This document shows positions 54,222-64,000 of a stretch of 64,000 nt of DNA, piece by piece. Origin of the DNA: Photorhabdus heterorhabditis. Its GTDB lineage: Bacteria > Pseudomonadota > Gammaproteobacteria > Enterobacterales > Enterobacteriaceae. The stretch's first letter is position 1. Every line of letters starts with the position of its first letter. The notes beneath the pieces are model-generated. The model saw nothing but the letters and a program-made list of their open reading frames with translations. It ran no database searches and was not told where the DNA came from. The position numbers and the translations under genes were made by a program. Location of the stretch: NCBI RefSeq assembly GCF_018448905.1, contig NZ_RCWA01000004.1, forward strand, positions 1 to 64,000, written 5' to 3'.

Positions 54222-54242
54222 CTATTCCAGAGGTATCAAGGT

Positions 54243-55169
54243 ATGTCAGAGCAATTTCTCTATTTCTTACAACAGATGTTAAATGGAGTTACTCTGGGTA
54301 GCACTTATGCATTGATTGCCATTGGTTATACGATGGTTTACGGCATAATTGGGATGATTAACTTTGCTCATGGCGAAGTTTATATGATTGGCAGTTATGT
54401 CTCTTTTATTGTGATTGCGGCCCTGATGATGATGGGCATCGATCTAGGTTGGTTACTGGTTACCGCTGCTTTTTTTGCATCAATTGTTATTGCCAGCGCT
54501 TATGGCTGGAGTATTGAACGGGTAGCTTACAGACCTGTTCGTCACTCTAAGCGCCTGATTGCTCTGATTTCCGCAATTGGAATGTCTATTTTCCTGCAAA
54601 ACTATGTCAGTTTGTCACAAGGTTCCCGTGATTTGGCACTGCCAAGTCTGATTGCCGGACAGTGGGTATTGGGTGAAAGTGATGGATTTTCTGCCAGTAT
54701 TACTGCAATGCAACTGACTATCTGGATAGTTACATTTCTTGCCATGCTGGTACTGACGATGTTTATCCGCTATTCCCGTATGGGACGCGCTTGTCGTGCT
54801 TGCGCGGAAGATTTGAAAATGGCCAGTTTGTTAGGAATCAATACTGATAAAGTCATTTCTTTAACCTTTGTTATTGGCGCAGCAATGGCTGCGGTAGCGG
54901 GTGTTTTGCTGGGACAGTTCTACGGTGTGATAAATCCGTATATTGGTTTTATGGCAGGAATGAAAGCCTTCACCGCAGCCGTGTTGGGGGGGATTGGCAG
55001 TATTCCGGGGGCAATGATTGGCGGCTTGATCTTGGGAATTTCTGAAGCTCTGACTTCTGCTTATCTGAGCACGGAATATAAAGATGTGGTTTCCTTTGCC
55101 CTGCTTATTATTGTGTTGTTGTTTATGCCTACCGGGATCTTAGGCCGTCCGGAGGTAGAAAAAGTATGA
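54243..55169 (+). CDS. livH: Branched-chain amino acid permease LivH
   Basis: A 308-residue inner-membrane subunit of the Liv importer, with about eight membrane helices. It starts [45 protein letters not shown], a diagnostic LivH opening. The EAA-like cytoplasmic loop is in [17 protein letters not shown]. The length is the same as E. coli LivH (308). Its last four bases (ATGA) overlap the livM start, so expression is translationally coupled. Confidence 0.97.
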   Translation: MSEQFLYFLQQMLNGVTLGSTYALIAIGYTMVYGIIGMINFAHGEVYMIGSYVSFIVIAALMMMGIDLGWLLVTAAFFASIVIASAYGWSIERVAYRPVRHSKRLIALISAIGMSIFLQNYVSLSQGSRDLALPSLIAGQWVLGESDGFSASITAMQLTIWIVTFLAMLVLTMFIRYSRMGRACRACAEDLKMASLLGINTDKVISLTFVIGAAMAAVAGVLLGQFYGVINPYIGFMAGMKAFTAAVLGGIGSIPGAMIGGLILGISEALTSAYLSTEYKDVVSFALLIIVLLFMPTGILGRPEVEKV

Positions 55170-56452
55170 AATATGCCAATTGGATTAATGCCATTATCGC
55201 CTCAGTCGCTTTATTTGTGCTGTCTGTTTTTATGATGGGGATGCAGTTGTCACTGGATGGTACGCAGTTAGTCGTTCATCGTGCTGATGAAGTGCGCTGG
55301 ATATGGATTGGTATCGGCTGTACGGTTGTTTTTCTGTTCCAGTTATTGCGTCCAGTTGTTCAGCAGACGATGAAAAAAATACCACTTAAAAGCCGAGTCC
55401 TACCTGATTTCGATGGCTCAACTAAAGGGCAAAAACGACTGGCGGCATTGATCATTATTGCCGCCATTGTTTGGCCGTTTGTGGTTTCTCGGGGTAGCGT
55501 CGATATTGCTACGCTGACATTAATTTATGTCATGTTGGGATTGGGCTTGAATGTAGTGGTTGGCTTGTCAGGGTTGCTGGTGCTTGGATATGCTGGTTTT
55601 TATGCTATCGGTGCTTATACCTATGCTTTACTCAGTCACTATTACGGGTTGGGATTTTGGCAAAGCTTGCCATTGGCAGGGCTAACCGCTGCTTTATCCG
55701 GGCTGTTATTAGGTTTTCCCGTATTGAGATTGAGGGGTGACTATCTGGCTATTGTTACACTCGGTTTTGGTGAGATTGTTCGCATTTTACTGTTGAATAA
55801 TACTGAAATGACAGGTGGCCCAAATGGCATCAGCCAGATCCCCAAACCTACTTTCTTCGGATTGGAATTTAACCGCAGTGTGAAAGAGGGAGGCTGGGAT
55901 ACTTTCCATAACTTCTTTGGTTGGAAATACGATCCAAGTGACCGAGTCATCTTCCTGTATCTGGTCGTGTTGCTGTTAGTGATAGTCACGATATTTATTA
56001 TCAATAGATTGTTGCGTATGCCATTGGGGCGCGCGTGGGAAGCACTACGTGAAGATGAAATTGCTTGCCGTTCTTTGGGGATTAGCCCAACTCGTATCAA
56101 ACTGGCTGCATTTACCATCAGTGCTACATTTGCTGGTTTTGCTGGCACGCTATTTGCGGCCCGGCAAGGTTTCGTTAGCCCAGAATCTTTTACTTTTGCT
56201 GAATCTGCTTTCGTGTTGGCTATTGTGGTACTCGGAGGAATGGGTTCGCAAACTGCGGTGATACTGGCGGCAATTCTGCTAGTGGTGTCTCGTGAGATGA
56301 TGCGTGATCTAAATGCTTACAGCATGCTGTTGCTAGGGGCAATGATGGTACTGATGATGGTTTGGCGCCCGCAAGGGTTGCTACCAATGAAACGCCGTGA
56401 TGTTAGGTTGAAACAGCAGGAAAGCCACGTACAGGAAGGAGAACGGGGATGA
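55166..56452 (+). CDS. livM: Branched-chain amino acid permease LivM
   Basis: A 428-residue second membrane subunit. The first 120 residues form an N-terminal extension with two or three helices seen in enterobacterial LivM; the core has about eight helices, with [27 protein letters not shown] and [13 protein letters not shown] (the ATPase-contact loop). The length is near E. coli (425). It overlaps livH by four bases at the start and livG by four at the end. Confidence 0.97.
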   Translation: MKYANWINAIIASVALFVLSVFMMGMQLSLDGTQLVVHRADEVRWIWIGIGCTVVFLFQLLRPVVQQTMKKIPLKSRVLPDFDGSTKGQKRLAALIIIAAIVWPFVVSRGSVDIATLTLIYVMLGLGLNVVVGLSGLLVLGYAGFYAIGAYTYALLSHYYGLGFWQSLPLAGLTAALSGLLLGFPVLRLRGDYLAIVTLGFGEIVRILLLNNTEMTGGPNGISQIPKPTFFGLEFNRSVKEGGWDTFHNFFGWKYDPSDRVIFLYLVVLLLVIVTIFIINRLLRMPLGRAWEALREDEIACRSLGISPTRIKLAAFTISATFAGFAGTLFAARQGFVSPESFTFAESAFVLAIVVLGGMGSQTAVILAAILLVVSREMMRDLNAYSMLLLGAMMVLMMVWRPQGLLPMKRRDVRLKQQESHVQEGERG

Positions 56453-57222
56453 GTGCAACATCATTATTGCGGGTTTCTGATCTGACCATGCGCTTTGGTG
56501 GTTTGCTGGCTGTCAACAATGTTGCTCTGATACTTAATCAGGGTGAAATTGTTTCTCTCATTGGGCCTAATGGTGCAGGAAAAACCACGATCTTTAATTG
56601 TTTGACTGGGTTTTACCGTCCGACTAGCGGAACCATAAAATTGCGGGAAAAACATCTGGAAGGGTTATCTGGGCAGGAAATTGCCCGTATGGGAGTGGTT
56701 AGAACATTCCAGCATGTACGATTGTTCCGTGAAATGACTGTGATTGAAAATCTATTGGTAGCGCAGCATCAGCATTTGAAAAGTAGTCTCCTGGCCGGGC
56801 TTTTTAAAACGCCAGCGTTCTGCCGTGCAGAATCTGAGGCTGTAGATCGGGCAGTAATTTGGTTGAAACGGATTGGTTTATTATCACTGGCAAATAGACT
56901 GGCAGGTAATCTGGCATATGGTCAGCAACGGCGTTTGGAAATTGCACGCTGTATGGTGACACATCCCGAAGTTCTAATGTTGGATGAGCCAGCGGCGGGT
57001 TTGAACCCGAAAGAGACAGAGGAACTTAATGCCTTGATTGATGGACTCAGAAAATATCATCAGGTTTCCGTGTTGCTGATTGAGCACGATATGAAACTGG
57101 TGATGGGGATTTCAGATCGCATTTATGTTGTTAATCAGGGAATACCTTTGGCACAAGGACGGCCAGAAGAGATTCGTAATAATCCGGATGTTATCCGGGC
57201 ATATCTGGGTGAGGTGTATTAA
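56449..57222 (+). CDS. livG: Branched-chain amino acid transport ATPase LivG
   Basis: A 257-residue ABC ATPase of the Liv importer. Walker A is GPNGAGKTT, the signature region is [14 protein letters not shown] (the variant typical of LivG) and Walker B is [11 protein letters not shown]; the switch histidine is in [11 protein letters not shown]. Length is close to E. coli (255). It overlaps livM by four bases and is followed after two bases by livF. Confidence 0.97.
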   Translation: MSATSLLRVSDLTMRFGGLLAVNNVALILNQGEIVSLIGPNGAGKTTIFNCLTGFYRPTSGTIKLREKHLEGLSGQEIARMGVVRTFQHVRLFREMTVIENLLVAQHQHLKSSLLAGLFKTPAFCRAESEAVDRAVIWLKRIGLLSLANRLAGNLAYGQQRRLEIARCMVTHPEVLMLDEPAAGLNPKETEELNALIDGLRKYHQVSVLLIEHDMKLVMGISDRIYVVNQGIPLAQGRPEEIRNNPDVIRAYLGEVY

Positions 57223-57224
57223 TC

Positions 57225-57926
57225 ATGTTGGAATTTAAGCAGGTATCTGCCCATTATGGAAAAATTCAGGCGCTGCATCAGGTTAGCTTGAATATTCAGC
57301 AGGGAGAAATCGTCACTCTGATAGGTGCAAATGGTGCAGGAAAAACAACCTTGCTCAGTACATTATGTGGTGCACCCAGAGCGACGGAAGGTTCCATTAT
57401 TTTTCGAGGCAAGGATGTCACTCAATGGCCGACAGCGCGTATTATGCGTGAAGACATTGCCATTACTCCAGAGGGACGCAGAATATTTGCCCGTATGACG
57501 GTGGAAGAAAATTTGGTAATGGGCGGTTTTTTTGCTGACAAAACGCAATATCAGCAACGTATTGAACGGGTTTATGATTTGTTTCCTCGCTTACAGGAAA
57601 GACGCAGCCAACGGGCTGGAACGATGTCCGGCGGTGAACAGCAAATGTTGGCAATTGGTCGCGCTTTGATGAGTCAGCCACAGTTATTGTTACTGGATGA
57701 ACCTTCATTGGGGCTGGCACCGATAATTATCATTCAGATTTTCGATACTATTCAGCAATTGCGGGAAGAGGGAATGACAATCTTTCTGGTTGAGCAGAAT
57801 GCAAATCAGGCGCTAAAACTGGCTGACCGGGGATATGTACTAGAAAACGGTAAGATTGTACTGGAAGACAGCGGTTCTGCATTACTGACTAATGAAGCGG
57901 TGAGAAATGCGTATTTGGGGGGATAG
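57225..57926 (+). CDS. livF: Branched-chain amino acid transport ATPase LivF
   Basis: A 233-residue ABC ATPase, partner of LivG. Walker A is GANGAGKTTLL, the signature MSGGEQQMLAIGRAL and Walker B LLLLDEPSLGLAP. Length is near E. coli (237). It is the last gene of livJHMGF; no clean terminator is visible after it, although a 7-bp GGCCCCA/TGGGGCC hairpin lies about 85 bases downstream. Confidence 0.97.
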   Translation: MLEFKQVSAHYGKIQALHQVSLNIQQGEIVTLIGANGAGKTTLLSTLCGAPRATEGSIIFRGKDVTQWPTARIMREDIAITPEGRRIFARMTVEENLVMGGFFADKTQYQQRIERVYDLFPRLQERRSQRAGTMSGGEQQMLAIGRALMSQPQLLLLDEPSLGLAPIIIIQIFDTIQQLREEGMTIFLVEQNANQALKLADRGYVLENGKIVLEDSGSALLTNEAVRNAYLGG

Positions 57927-58275
57927 GGACATATTTTTTTCGCATGATAAGGAATATCAGATGGTTGATTATCCTTGTAGTGCTGGAAAGGTTATTTCTC
58001 CCAAGGTGATGGCCCCATTAATGATGCTTTAGGTTGGGGCCAAGGCAACTAGTGTGGCTCCAAATGCTTTGAAATCTTCCTCATTTAAATGCAAAAAGCG
58101 TTGGGCTGGCAGAATGTTTTAAGCTTCCCGACCAGCAATAGCTAAAATATATAGTTAAAATTATTTTGCTATTAAGTTAATTTTCTATTATCAGAAATAG
58201 AATGTTTTTAAAAATATGATTGTGTATAAGATATAACTAATTTTCAATAATAACGTTGTTAATGTGGATATAACA

Positions 58276-58402
58276 TATACCCAATGGATTTCAAGATGGA
58301 TCGCGACGGCAAGGGAACGAATCCCCGGGAGCATAGATAACTCTGTGACTGGGGGGAGTGAGTGCAGCCAACAAAGAGGCAACTTGAAAGATAACGGGTA
58401 TA
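58276..58402. repeat. ERIC element, full length 127 bp, left of pirAB
   Basis: Complete TATACCC ... GGGTATA element. It is in the opposite orientation to the ERIC at 60675-60801 on the other side of pirAB. Confidence 0.92.
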
Positions 58403-58657
58403 AATATATCTCCAGAATACTGGGCTGTTTTATTTATTATCATTTAAATATTGTGAGTGGATTATTATCGCTCTCTAAATAAAGTTAAATTTATAAAGTG
58501 AAAAATAGAATTATATAGCACTGTAGTAACCAAGATTAACATTGTAAATTCAGTGAATAACATAATAGTAATAATTTTAATGTTTTTTTATATATTGTTT
58601 GTGTCTCGTATTATTTCAATAATTCCTAAATAATAGTAATTGCATTGAAGCATGGTG

Positions 58658-58685
58658 TTGACACGAACTATATTTCTGCTATATT
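58658..58685 (+). promoter_or_regulatory. Candidate sigma-70 promoter for pirAB
   Basis: TTGACA (58658-58663) and TATATT (58680-58685) are 16 bases apart. The resulting leader to the pirA start would be about 245 bases. Confidence 0.45.
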
Positions 58686-58936
58686 TTTATATCATTGCGA
58701 TTTTTTTTAGATATATCATCATTAATGATTGATTTATAGTATGGATATTTTAATGTTCTGGTAAGTTATGGTGGTATGTGAAGTCCACATAATAATCGGG
58801 GAATTAAGTTTCAAAGGTAATAGTGGTTCTATACTGGTTAAAGCGCGTCTTTAATTAAGTGGTAATACTGTTTTTTTGAAAATATTTATATGTAAGTTGA
58901 GTGAGTTTTATTTAAATTTTAATGAGGAAAATAAAT

Positions 58937-59338
58937 ATGTCTAGAATAACCATTGTTATTGATTCAGATGAACAGAAAGCAGAGAATTATTCTAATTCTC
59001 CTGTTCCGGTACGTAAAGACTTTAATACAGTTGCTATTTTGAGTGATCTGACTATATCACCTCATTCTAGTGTAGAAGTATTTAGAATAGATACACCAGT
59101 AATTCCAGAATCCAGAAGATCTCTGAGAGTTGTAAATACGGGGTTGGCAAGTAGTGTTACGGCTAAATTTTATTGGTCTCATAGTTTTACCTCTGAATGG
59201 TTTGAGTCTGGTTCTATGGATGTAGGATTAGGCGAAGATAAGGTATTAAATGTGCCTAGCAACTCTTTTTATTATAGTAAATTCATTATCTATAATAACA
59301 CGGATAAAGTTGCTTATGTTACGGCAAATTTGGTTTAA
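58937..59338 (+). CDS. pirA: Insecticidal binary toxin component PirA
   Basis: A 133-residue component of the Photorhabdus insect-related (Pir) binary toxin, which kills insect larvae with PirB; homologues cause shrimp necrosis disease in Vibrio. The family is a beta-sandwich resembling the receptor- or sugar-binding part of Cry toxins. The segments SRRSLRVVNTGLASSVTAKFYW and FYYSKFIIYNNTDKVAYVT match the PirA pattern. No signal peptide. I chose the ATG at 58937 (MSRITIVIDSDEQ), with GAGGAAAA before it; an ATG five codons upstream lies in that ribosome binding site. pirB starts 29 bases later. Confidence 0.9.
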   Translation: MSRITIVIDSDEQKAENYSNSPVPVRKDFNTVAILSDLTISPHSSVEVFRIDTPVIPESRRSLRVVNTGLASSVTAKFYWSHSFTSEWFESGSMDVGLGEDKVLNVPSNSFYYSKFIIYNNTDKVAYVTANLV

Positions 59339-59367
59339 ATATCTTATTTTAATTGAAGGGTTTGATT

Positions 59368-60627
59368 ATGCAGACAGAAAATGTTTTAGACATAAGAACT
59401 ATTGTAGCTAATGAATATACTGTAAAAACGAGTGCATTAGAGTGGGATGTTACTGATATTGTAAAAAATGCAATCATAGGGGGAATATCCTTTATACCTT
59501 CGGTTGGTCCTGCTATATCTTTTTTAGTCGGTTTATTCTGGCCTCAATCGAAAGAAAATATATGGGAAGGGATTGTCAAGCAAATTGAGAGGATGATAGA
59601 GGAATCTGCATTAAAGACGATTAAAGGTATCCTTGCTGGTGATATTGCCTATATACAAGAGAGGATGGCAACCGTTGCTGAACTTCTTGAGAAACATCCA
59701 GGATCTGAAGAAGCGCGGAGTGCTTTTAATAATCTGGCAGAAAATATAGATGGTTATCATAAGAAATTTAATAATTTTTCGGATGATATTAACTATCAGA
59801 TATTACCCATGTTTTCTACTACGGTTATGATGCAGATAACATATTGGGTTGCAGGTTTAGAGAAAAAAGATGAAATAGGGCTTAGTGATATTGATATTGA
59901 AAAAGTTCGAGGATTAATTAAAAAGACAGTAGAGCAGGCTAATAGTTATATTAATAATATATATGATAGAGAGCTTAATGATGCTCTTAATAATTCGACG
60001 GCTAATACTGTTGCAAACAATGTTATGTCTGTTCATGGTCACTGTCGTTTACATGGAATTGAATATATCAGTATTTGGAATAAATTAAGTGAAGCTGAGT
60101 CTGTAAATAACAGAATCTATGTTGATGTTTTAAGTTATTCAACTTTCTTTGACCGTCAAACAGCAAAAGCCAGAATTCAGGCATTGACGCCAGAGAAAGA
60201 TATGACTCCACCTCTCAAACCGGCTCTTAATGGAGAAAATAGAAGAAAGATAAATTCGCTAATGGGACATATTGTACGCATTGGAGGCGCTCCGAGAGTA
60301 GGAGGGCTGACAGTTGTATTCGATGATGGTAGTCGACATCAATTAGGTACAATCTCTGGTGAGACGACATCTATTTCTCTGGATGGTAGTCGAATTACCA
60401 GTTTGGAAGTATGGGGCAATGGTGCTGTTGATAAAGCCATCTTTACTTTGAATGATGGCCGTTCGTTGTCATTTGGCGAACCCGGAACATCTAAATATCG
60501 GAAATTTTATGTTGGTGAAAGTCACTACATTTCAGGGATCTATTTGTCCAGTGATTACAGCCCATTAGCAGGTCAGGCAGCAAATATTGCTGTATCTTAT
60601 CAGCTGATAAATGAGGATAAAAAATAA
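59368..60627 (+). CDS. pirB: Insecticidal binary toxin component PirB
   Basis: A 419-residue partner of PirA. The N-terminal half (about 25-230) is helical and resembles the pore-forming domain of Cry delta-endotoxins, with a hydrophobic hairpin NAIIGGISFIPSVGPAISFL. The C-terminal half (about 290-415) is beta-rich, with repeated glycine and aromatic positions (LTVVFDDGSRHQLGTISG). Length and arrangement match known PirB proteins. The ATG at 59368 has GAAGGG before it; the frame is open from a TTG at 59353. No secretion signal is apparent. AT-rich, with an ERIC on each side. Confidence 0.92.
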   Translation: MQTENVLDIRTIVANEYTVKTSALEWDVTDIVKNAIIGGISFIPSVGPAISFLVGLFWPQSKENIWEGIVKQIERMIEESALKTIKGILAGDIAYIQERMATVAELLEKHPGSEEARSAFNNLAENIDGYHKKFNNFSDDINYQILPMFSTTVMMQITYWVAGLEKKDEIGLSDIDIEKVRGLIKKTVEQANSYINNIYDRELNDALNNSTANTVANNVMSVHGHCRLHGIEYISIWNKLSEAESVNNRIYVDVLSYSTFFDRQTAKARIQALTPEKDMTPPLKPALNGENRRKINSLMGHIVRIGGAPRVGGLTVVFDDGSRHQLGTISGETTSISLDGSRITSLEVWGNGAVDKAIFTLNDGRSLSFGEPGTSKYRKFYVGESHYISGIYLSSDYSPLAGQAANIAVSYQLINEDKK

Positions 60628-60674
60628 TAGCTTTTAATAAGTATATTTTATGTACGTAGAATGTTATTAGCTTT

Positions 60675-60801
60675 TATACCCTTCATCTTTCAAGCTGCTG
60701 CTTTGTTGGCTGCGTTTACTTACCCCAGTCACATAGTTATCTATGCTCCTGGGGATGCGTTCACTTGCCGCCGCACTGCAACTTGAAATCTATTGGGTAT
60801 A
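60675..60801. repeat. ERIC element, full length 127 bp, right of pirAB
   Basis: Complete element, inverted relative to the one at 58276-58402. It lies between pirB and the convergent AraC-type regulator gene. Confidence 0.92.
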
Positions 60802-60909
60802 TTTAATTATCTGCTTTATTTGATGCACTTGCCGATGTCTATGTTCATATGGTGAATAGTTCTTTTGATGTCGGCAATTTTTTGTATATTATCTCAATAA
60901 CTACTTGCC

Positions 60910-61689
60910 TCAATAACTACGTTCCTTATAAGCAGACATATATTCTCTCGGTGGTTGCCCGGTCATTTTCTTGAAAAAGATGATAAAAGCGCTATCGCTG
61001 GAAAATTCTAATTCATTAGCGACAGATGACAAATTACTCTGTTTCGCCAGTAATTCTATAGATTTGATCAAACGCCACTGTTGGCGCCATTGTTGATAAC
61101 TGAGTCCTGTTTCCCGGCGAAATATCCGACTGATAGTTTTCTCACTGGCTCCGATATTCATTGCCAGTATTTTGAGCTGTGGTGGCAGTGTTGTTATAGG
61201 GATGCAGGATAAACGACGATCGAAAGGGAGTGGTAATAATGTAGGCTCTCTCTTTGCCAGATGGATTTCGTCAAGACAAACGGCTAACAGGTTAGCCGCA
61301 GGTCCATCTAACCAATCTGTATTAAAAGGTGACAGTGCTATTCGCTCTAATACTTCACGTAACAGAGGTGTAACTTCCAATACTTCAACGTTTTCTGCTA
61401 AACATCCGATCCGATTTACATCTAGATAAATCGAGCGATACCCGACGGATTCTTTTATCTCAGCTCTATGAGTAATACGCGGTGGAATCCAAGCAACCCG
61501 AGTCGGTGGAAGTATGCATAAGTGATCTGCCAGGGTGATATTAATGCACCCTTGCTGGGTAAATAATAATTGTCCCATTTCATGTTGATGAGGTCCTGAA
61601 TCATGCTGGCCTAGTTCAGCTGCAATCCCTATTACTGGTACTTCAAGGCTGTCAGGATCAAAACTATCATCACGGGAAAGCCATGCCAT
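60910..61689 (-). CDS. AraC-family transcriptional regulator
   Basis: A 259-residue regulator with an N-terminal cupin-type ligand-binding domain (HQHEMGQLLFTQQGCINITL) and a C-terminal double helix-turn-helix of the AraC type (LAMNIGASEKTISRIFRRETGLSYQQWR, then VANELEFSSDSAFIIFFKKMTGQPPREY). I chose the ATG at 61689 (MAWLSRDDS) as the natural family start; a TTG at 61740 would add 17 residues, and neither has a good ribosome binding site. It is divergent from an MFS exporter gene, its likely target. The inducer is unknown. Confidence 0.85.
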   Translation of the reverse strand: MAWLSRDDSFDPDSLEVPVIGIAAELGQHDSGPHQHEMGQLLFTQQGCINITLADHLCILPPTRVAWIPPRITHRAEIKESVGYRSIYLDVNRIGCLAENVEVLEVTPLLREVLERIALSPFNTDWLDGPAANLLAVCLDEIHLAKREPTLLPLPFDRRLSCIPITTLPPQLKILAMNIGASEKTISRIFRRETGLSYQQWRQQWRLIKSIELLAKQSNLSSVANELEFSSDSAFIIFFKKMTGQPPREYMSAYKERSY

Positions 61690-61792
61690 ATTAATGTCCG
61701 ATTTAATAAATAAATTGTCTTTATTATTATAATAAGACAATTGAGAGCATGCTAATTTACGTTTTATTGTCTAACTGATTAAGAAAAATACA

Positions 61793-62956
61793 ATGCAACG
61801 TAAACCTGGACTTGCGCTGGCAACAGCGTTGATGATGTTTCCACAAATTGTAGAAACCATTTATAGCCCGGCATTAACCAATATCGCAAAGGAATTTAAA
61901 GTTAGCGCCGAGCAGGCTGCTCAAACTCTATCTTTGTATTTTTTTGCATTTGCTATCGGTGTGGTCATTTGGGGGCGTATGTGCGATCTCATCGGCAGAC
62001 GGCCAACGCTGTTGGGTGGGTTGTTACTCTATAGCTGTGCTTCGCTAATGGCACTACTCAGCAGCCAGTTTGAGTTATTACTGGCCGCCAGAATGTTATC
62101 TGCGTTTGGTGCTGCCGTAGGTTCGGTAGGGACTCAAACAATGCTGAGAGATTCTTACCAGAGAAGTGAACTGGCTCGGGTGTTTTCTATTATGGGAATA
62201 GCCTTAGCAATAAGCCCGGCAATTGGCATGATAAGTGGTTCTATTTTGGTACACTTCTGGGGATATAAAGGCGTCTTTTTTGGTTTGTCTTTACTCGCGG
62301 TATTATTATCAGGCTGGTCTGTCATTCATTTACCTGAAACCCGCCCGACAGCAGTGGTGAAAGTACCACTAATAAGTACTTTAATTATCATGCTTAAGGA
62401 TCTAGCAATTTGGTGCAATGCGCTGTTGATAGCTCTCTTTAACCTGTGTTTGTTTAGTTATTATCAATTAGCCCCATTTAATTTTGAGCGGTTAGGATTC
62501 TCTCCTGAGATGTTTGGTTACACGGGATTATTTTTGGCATTGGGAGTAGGAATTGGTGCTTGGTTGAATAAATTCTTGCTGAAAAAAGAATGGAATTCAT
62601 CAAATTTAGTGCTGCTTTCTTCTGTCATTGTTCTTGTCGGTGGAGGATTGATAATGGCTATGGAAGTTACCTGGCTATTTATTTTACCTATGATTTTGGT
62701 TGTTGTGGCCTACGGAATTGCGATTCCTAACATCCTATCTTCTGCATTGATCAATTATACGGATAGATTGGGAACCGCAGGGGCATTATTGGGTTTACTT
62801 TACTATTTGATGTTGGGGGGCGGTTTGATGCTAACTGGTTGGTACCAACGCTTCGGTGTTGTCTTGGTATATTGTGGTTGTTTTATTTTATTGCTAGCGG
62901 TAAGTAATTATTTGAGGCTGGTAAAATCTGGAAATAACCGGTCAGTGATGAAATGA
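61793..62956 (+). CDS. MFS multidrug exporter, Bcr/CflA-like
   Basis: A 387-residue major facilitator protein with twelve membrane segments, probably a drug:proton antiporter. Motif A is in GRMCDLIGRRPTLLGG, and the N-terminal MMFPQIVETIYSPALTNIAKEF matches the Bcr/CflA/EmrD group. It is divergent from the AraC gene across about 100 bases, the common regulator-exporter arrangement. The ribosome binding site (AAGAAAAATAC) is poor. The substrate cannot be told from sequence. Confidence 0.88.
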   Translation: MQRKPGLALATALMMFPQIVETIYSPALTNIAKEFKVSAEQAAQTLSLYFFAFAIGVVIWGRMCDLIGRRPTLLGGLLLYSCASLMALLSSQFELLLAARMLSAFGAAVGSVGTQTMLRDSYQRSELARVFSIMGIALAISPAIGMISGSILVHFWGYKGVFFGLSLLAVLLSGWSVIHLPETRPTAVVKVPLISTLIIMLKDLAIWCNALLIALFNLCLFSYYQLAPFNFERLGFSPEMFGYTGLFLALGVGIGAWLNKFLLKKEWNSSNLVLLSSVIVLVGGGLIMAMEVTWLFILPMILVVVAYGIAIPNILSSALINYTDRLGTAGALLGLLYYLMLGGGLMLTGWYQRFGVVLVYCGCFILLLAVSNYLRLVKSGNNRSVMK

Positions 62957-63054
62957 CCTGATGTCAGGAGAACTTCGAATCATGAGTGAATAGTTAGTAG
63001 AATAGATAAAGATTTTATATTCTGCGGCTCCTTTTGCTGTATATAACAGGTAGC

Positions 63055-63093
63055 AAAAAAAGACACTTCAACAAAGTAAAAGTGTCTTTTTTT
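63055..63093. terminator. Bidirectional terminator near fis
   Basis: AAAAAAGACACTT and AAGTGTCTTTTTTT arms form a long stem flanked by A and T runs. It serves the fis end (minus strand) and possibly the MFS gene. Confidence 0.92.
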
Positions 63094-63113
63094 AGTAAGT
63101 TAACTGATTTCTA

Positions 63114-63410
63114 TCAGTTCATACCGTATTTTTTCAATTTCTTACGCAGTGTACCACGGTTGATGCCCATCATCAGAGCAGCACGTGTTTGGTTGCCACG
63201 GGTATATTGCATCACCATGTCCAACAATGGTTGTTCCACTTCAGCCAGTACCAACTCATACAGGTCATTAACATCTTGACCATTCAGTTGAGCAAAATAG
63301 TTCTTCAGTGCTTGTTTAACTGAGTCACGCAAAGGTTTTTGAGTTACCTGATCTTGTGAATTTACAGTAGCAACGGTTAGTACGTCAGAATTTACGCGTT
63401 GTTCGAACAT
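63114..63410 (-). CDS. fis: Nucleoid-associated protein Fis
   Basis: A 98-residue DNA-binding dimer that controls rRNA transcription, recombination and nucleoid structure in fast growth. The sequence is nearly that of E. coli Fis (98 residues): it starts [16 protein letters not shown] and ends with the helix-turn-helix [25 protein letters not shown]. The ATG at 63410 is the known family start; 11 more codons are open upstream but would overlap the control region. It lies 25 bases after dusB on the same strand, the conserved dusB-fis operon. Confidence 0.98.
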   Translation of the reverse strand: MFEQRVNSDVLTVATVNSQDQVTQKPLRDSVKQALKNYFAQLNGQDVNDLYELVLAEVEQPLLDMVMQYTRGNQTRAALMMGINRGTLRKKLKKYGMN

Positions 63411-63435
63411 AGTTCTGTCAGCTCTTTTCTTTATA

Positions 63436-64000
63436 TTACGCAAAATTTTCGAAATATGCCTTCAACACCTCCAGCTGTTCGCTGGCATCCTCTATGGTGT
63501 TAAATGTGCGCCGGAACTGGTCATCAGGAGCATGTTCCCGGAGATACCAAGATACATGCTTACGTGCGATACGGGCTCCCTTGCTTGGACCATAAAAGTC
63601 GTGCAATTCCCGTACATGCTCGTTCATTAAACGCTGCACTTCGCCAATTGGCATCGGTGGCAGCAGTTCCCCTGTTTCCAGATAGTGCTGGATTTCCCGG
63701 AAGATCCAGGGTCTTCCCTGAGCAGCGCGGCCTATCATCAGGGCATCAGCCCCGGTGTATTCAAGCACTGCTCTGGCCTTAAGCGGGTCAGTAATGTCAC
63801 CATTGGCAATAACCGGGATGGCAACAGTCTGCTTAACTGTCCGAATATTGTCATACTCTGCTTTTCCGTTAAACAGACAGGTACGAGTCCTGCCGTGAAT
63901 CGTTAGAGCCTGAATACCACAATGCTCGGCCAATTGGGCAATTTTTACACAGTTTCGTTCTTCTGGCGACCATCCAGTGCGAATTTTCAGCGTAACAGGA
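63436..64000 (-). CDS. dusB: tRNA-dihydrouridine synthase B (3' part; runs off the window)
   Basis: FMN-dependent enzyme that reduces uridine in tRNA. The visible 187 codons carry the C-terminal two-thirds: [33 protein letters not shown] (with the catalytic-site GRTR), [10 protein letters not shown] and [15 protein letters not shown] (phosphate binding). The coding frame stays open to the window edge, so the 5' part lies beyond 64000; the internal ATG at 63933 is not the start. It is the first gene of the dusB-fis operon. Confidence 0.96.
   Translation of the reverse strand, partial: PVTLKIRTGWSPEERNCVKIAQLAEHCGIQALTIHGRTRTCLFNGKAEYDNIRTVKQTVAIPVIANGDITDPLKARAVLEYTGADALMIGRAAQGRPWIFREIQHYLETGELLPPMPIGEVQRLMNEHVRELHDFYGPSKGARIARKHVSWYLREHAPDDQFRRTFNTIEDASEQLEVLKAYFENFA

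Larger units (their letters stand above)
57927..58936. other. livF / pirA intergenic region
   Basis: One kilobase with no credible gene. It includes a GGCCCCA/TGGGGCC hairpin (about 58011-58041), an ERIC element (58276-58402), long AT-rich stretches and a promoter candidate (58658-58685). The first 200 bases could be a decayed gene, since short coding-like pieces occur, but I cannot name it. Confidence 0.55.

Overview
The window is almost certainly chromosome of a Photorhabdus (Morganellaceae, insect-pathogenic enterobacterium). It carries a pirA-pirB binary insecticidal toxin pair, about a dozen ERIC elements of a Photorhabdus-like type, a moderately AT-rich base composition, and enterobacterial housekeeping synteny in blocks (yjdC-dsbD-dcuA-aspA-fxsA-groES-groEL-yjeI-epmB-efp-gdx-frdDCBA-epmA; glpT-glpQ; yhhQ-tusA-zntA; yhhL-rsmD-ftsY-ftsE-ftsX-rpoH; livJHMGF; fis-dusB).

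Region 1 (about 1-13075) is the end of an integrative element abutting a tRNA-Phe gene. It holds two tyrosine recombinases, a run of small hypothetical proteins, an ArdC-like/adenine-methylase-like fusion, a broken paralogue of the methylase half, a DUF1281-type protein and a TraI_2/MobH-type relaxase-like protein. Most cargo genes are preceded by a short leader in which complementary arms compete and one arm pairs over the Shine-Dalgarno region. Two 126-nt copies of a structured, RNA-like repeat flank the first integrase.

Region 2 (13076-30000) is core chromosome: tRNA-Phe, yjdC, dsbD, dcuA, aspA, fxsA, a sigma-32-type promoter before groES-groEL, yjeI, epmB, efp, a guanidine-II riboswitch before gdx, and frdDCBA. 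A tandem duplication of the aspA 3' end, with a truncated AEC-family transporter relic, lies between dcuA and aspA. The EF-P modification genes epmB and epmA flank efp and frd.

Region 3 (30000-32690) is accessory DNA between frdA and epmA: ERIC copies, a (GATAAA)n array and two tandem fascin-like beta-trefoil genes. Region 4 (32687-42880) holds epmA, glpQ, glpT, two tandem DUF29 genes, gldA, yhhQ, tusA and zntA (with a ZntR-type operator).

Region 5 (43190-45520), between zntA and yhhL, is an AT-rich cassette that reads as a microcin C-type operon: a 7-codon gene encoding MISIASN, an intergenic hairpin, a MccB-like ThiF/E1 adenylating enzyme and an MFS exporter. This is the most interesting system in the window.

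Region 6 (45654-57926) is core: yhhL, rsmD, ftsY (with eight 17-residue N-terminal repeats), ftsE, ftsX, rpoH, glycerate kinase, panM and the liv branched-chain amino acid operon. Region 7 (57927-64000) holds pirA-pirB between two inverted ERIC copies, an AraC regulator divergent from an MFS exporter, fis, and the 3' part of dusB, which runs off the window.
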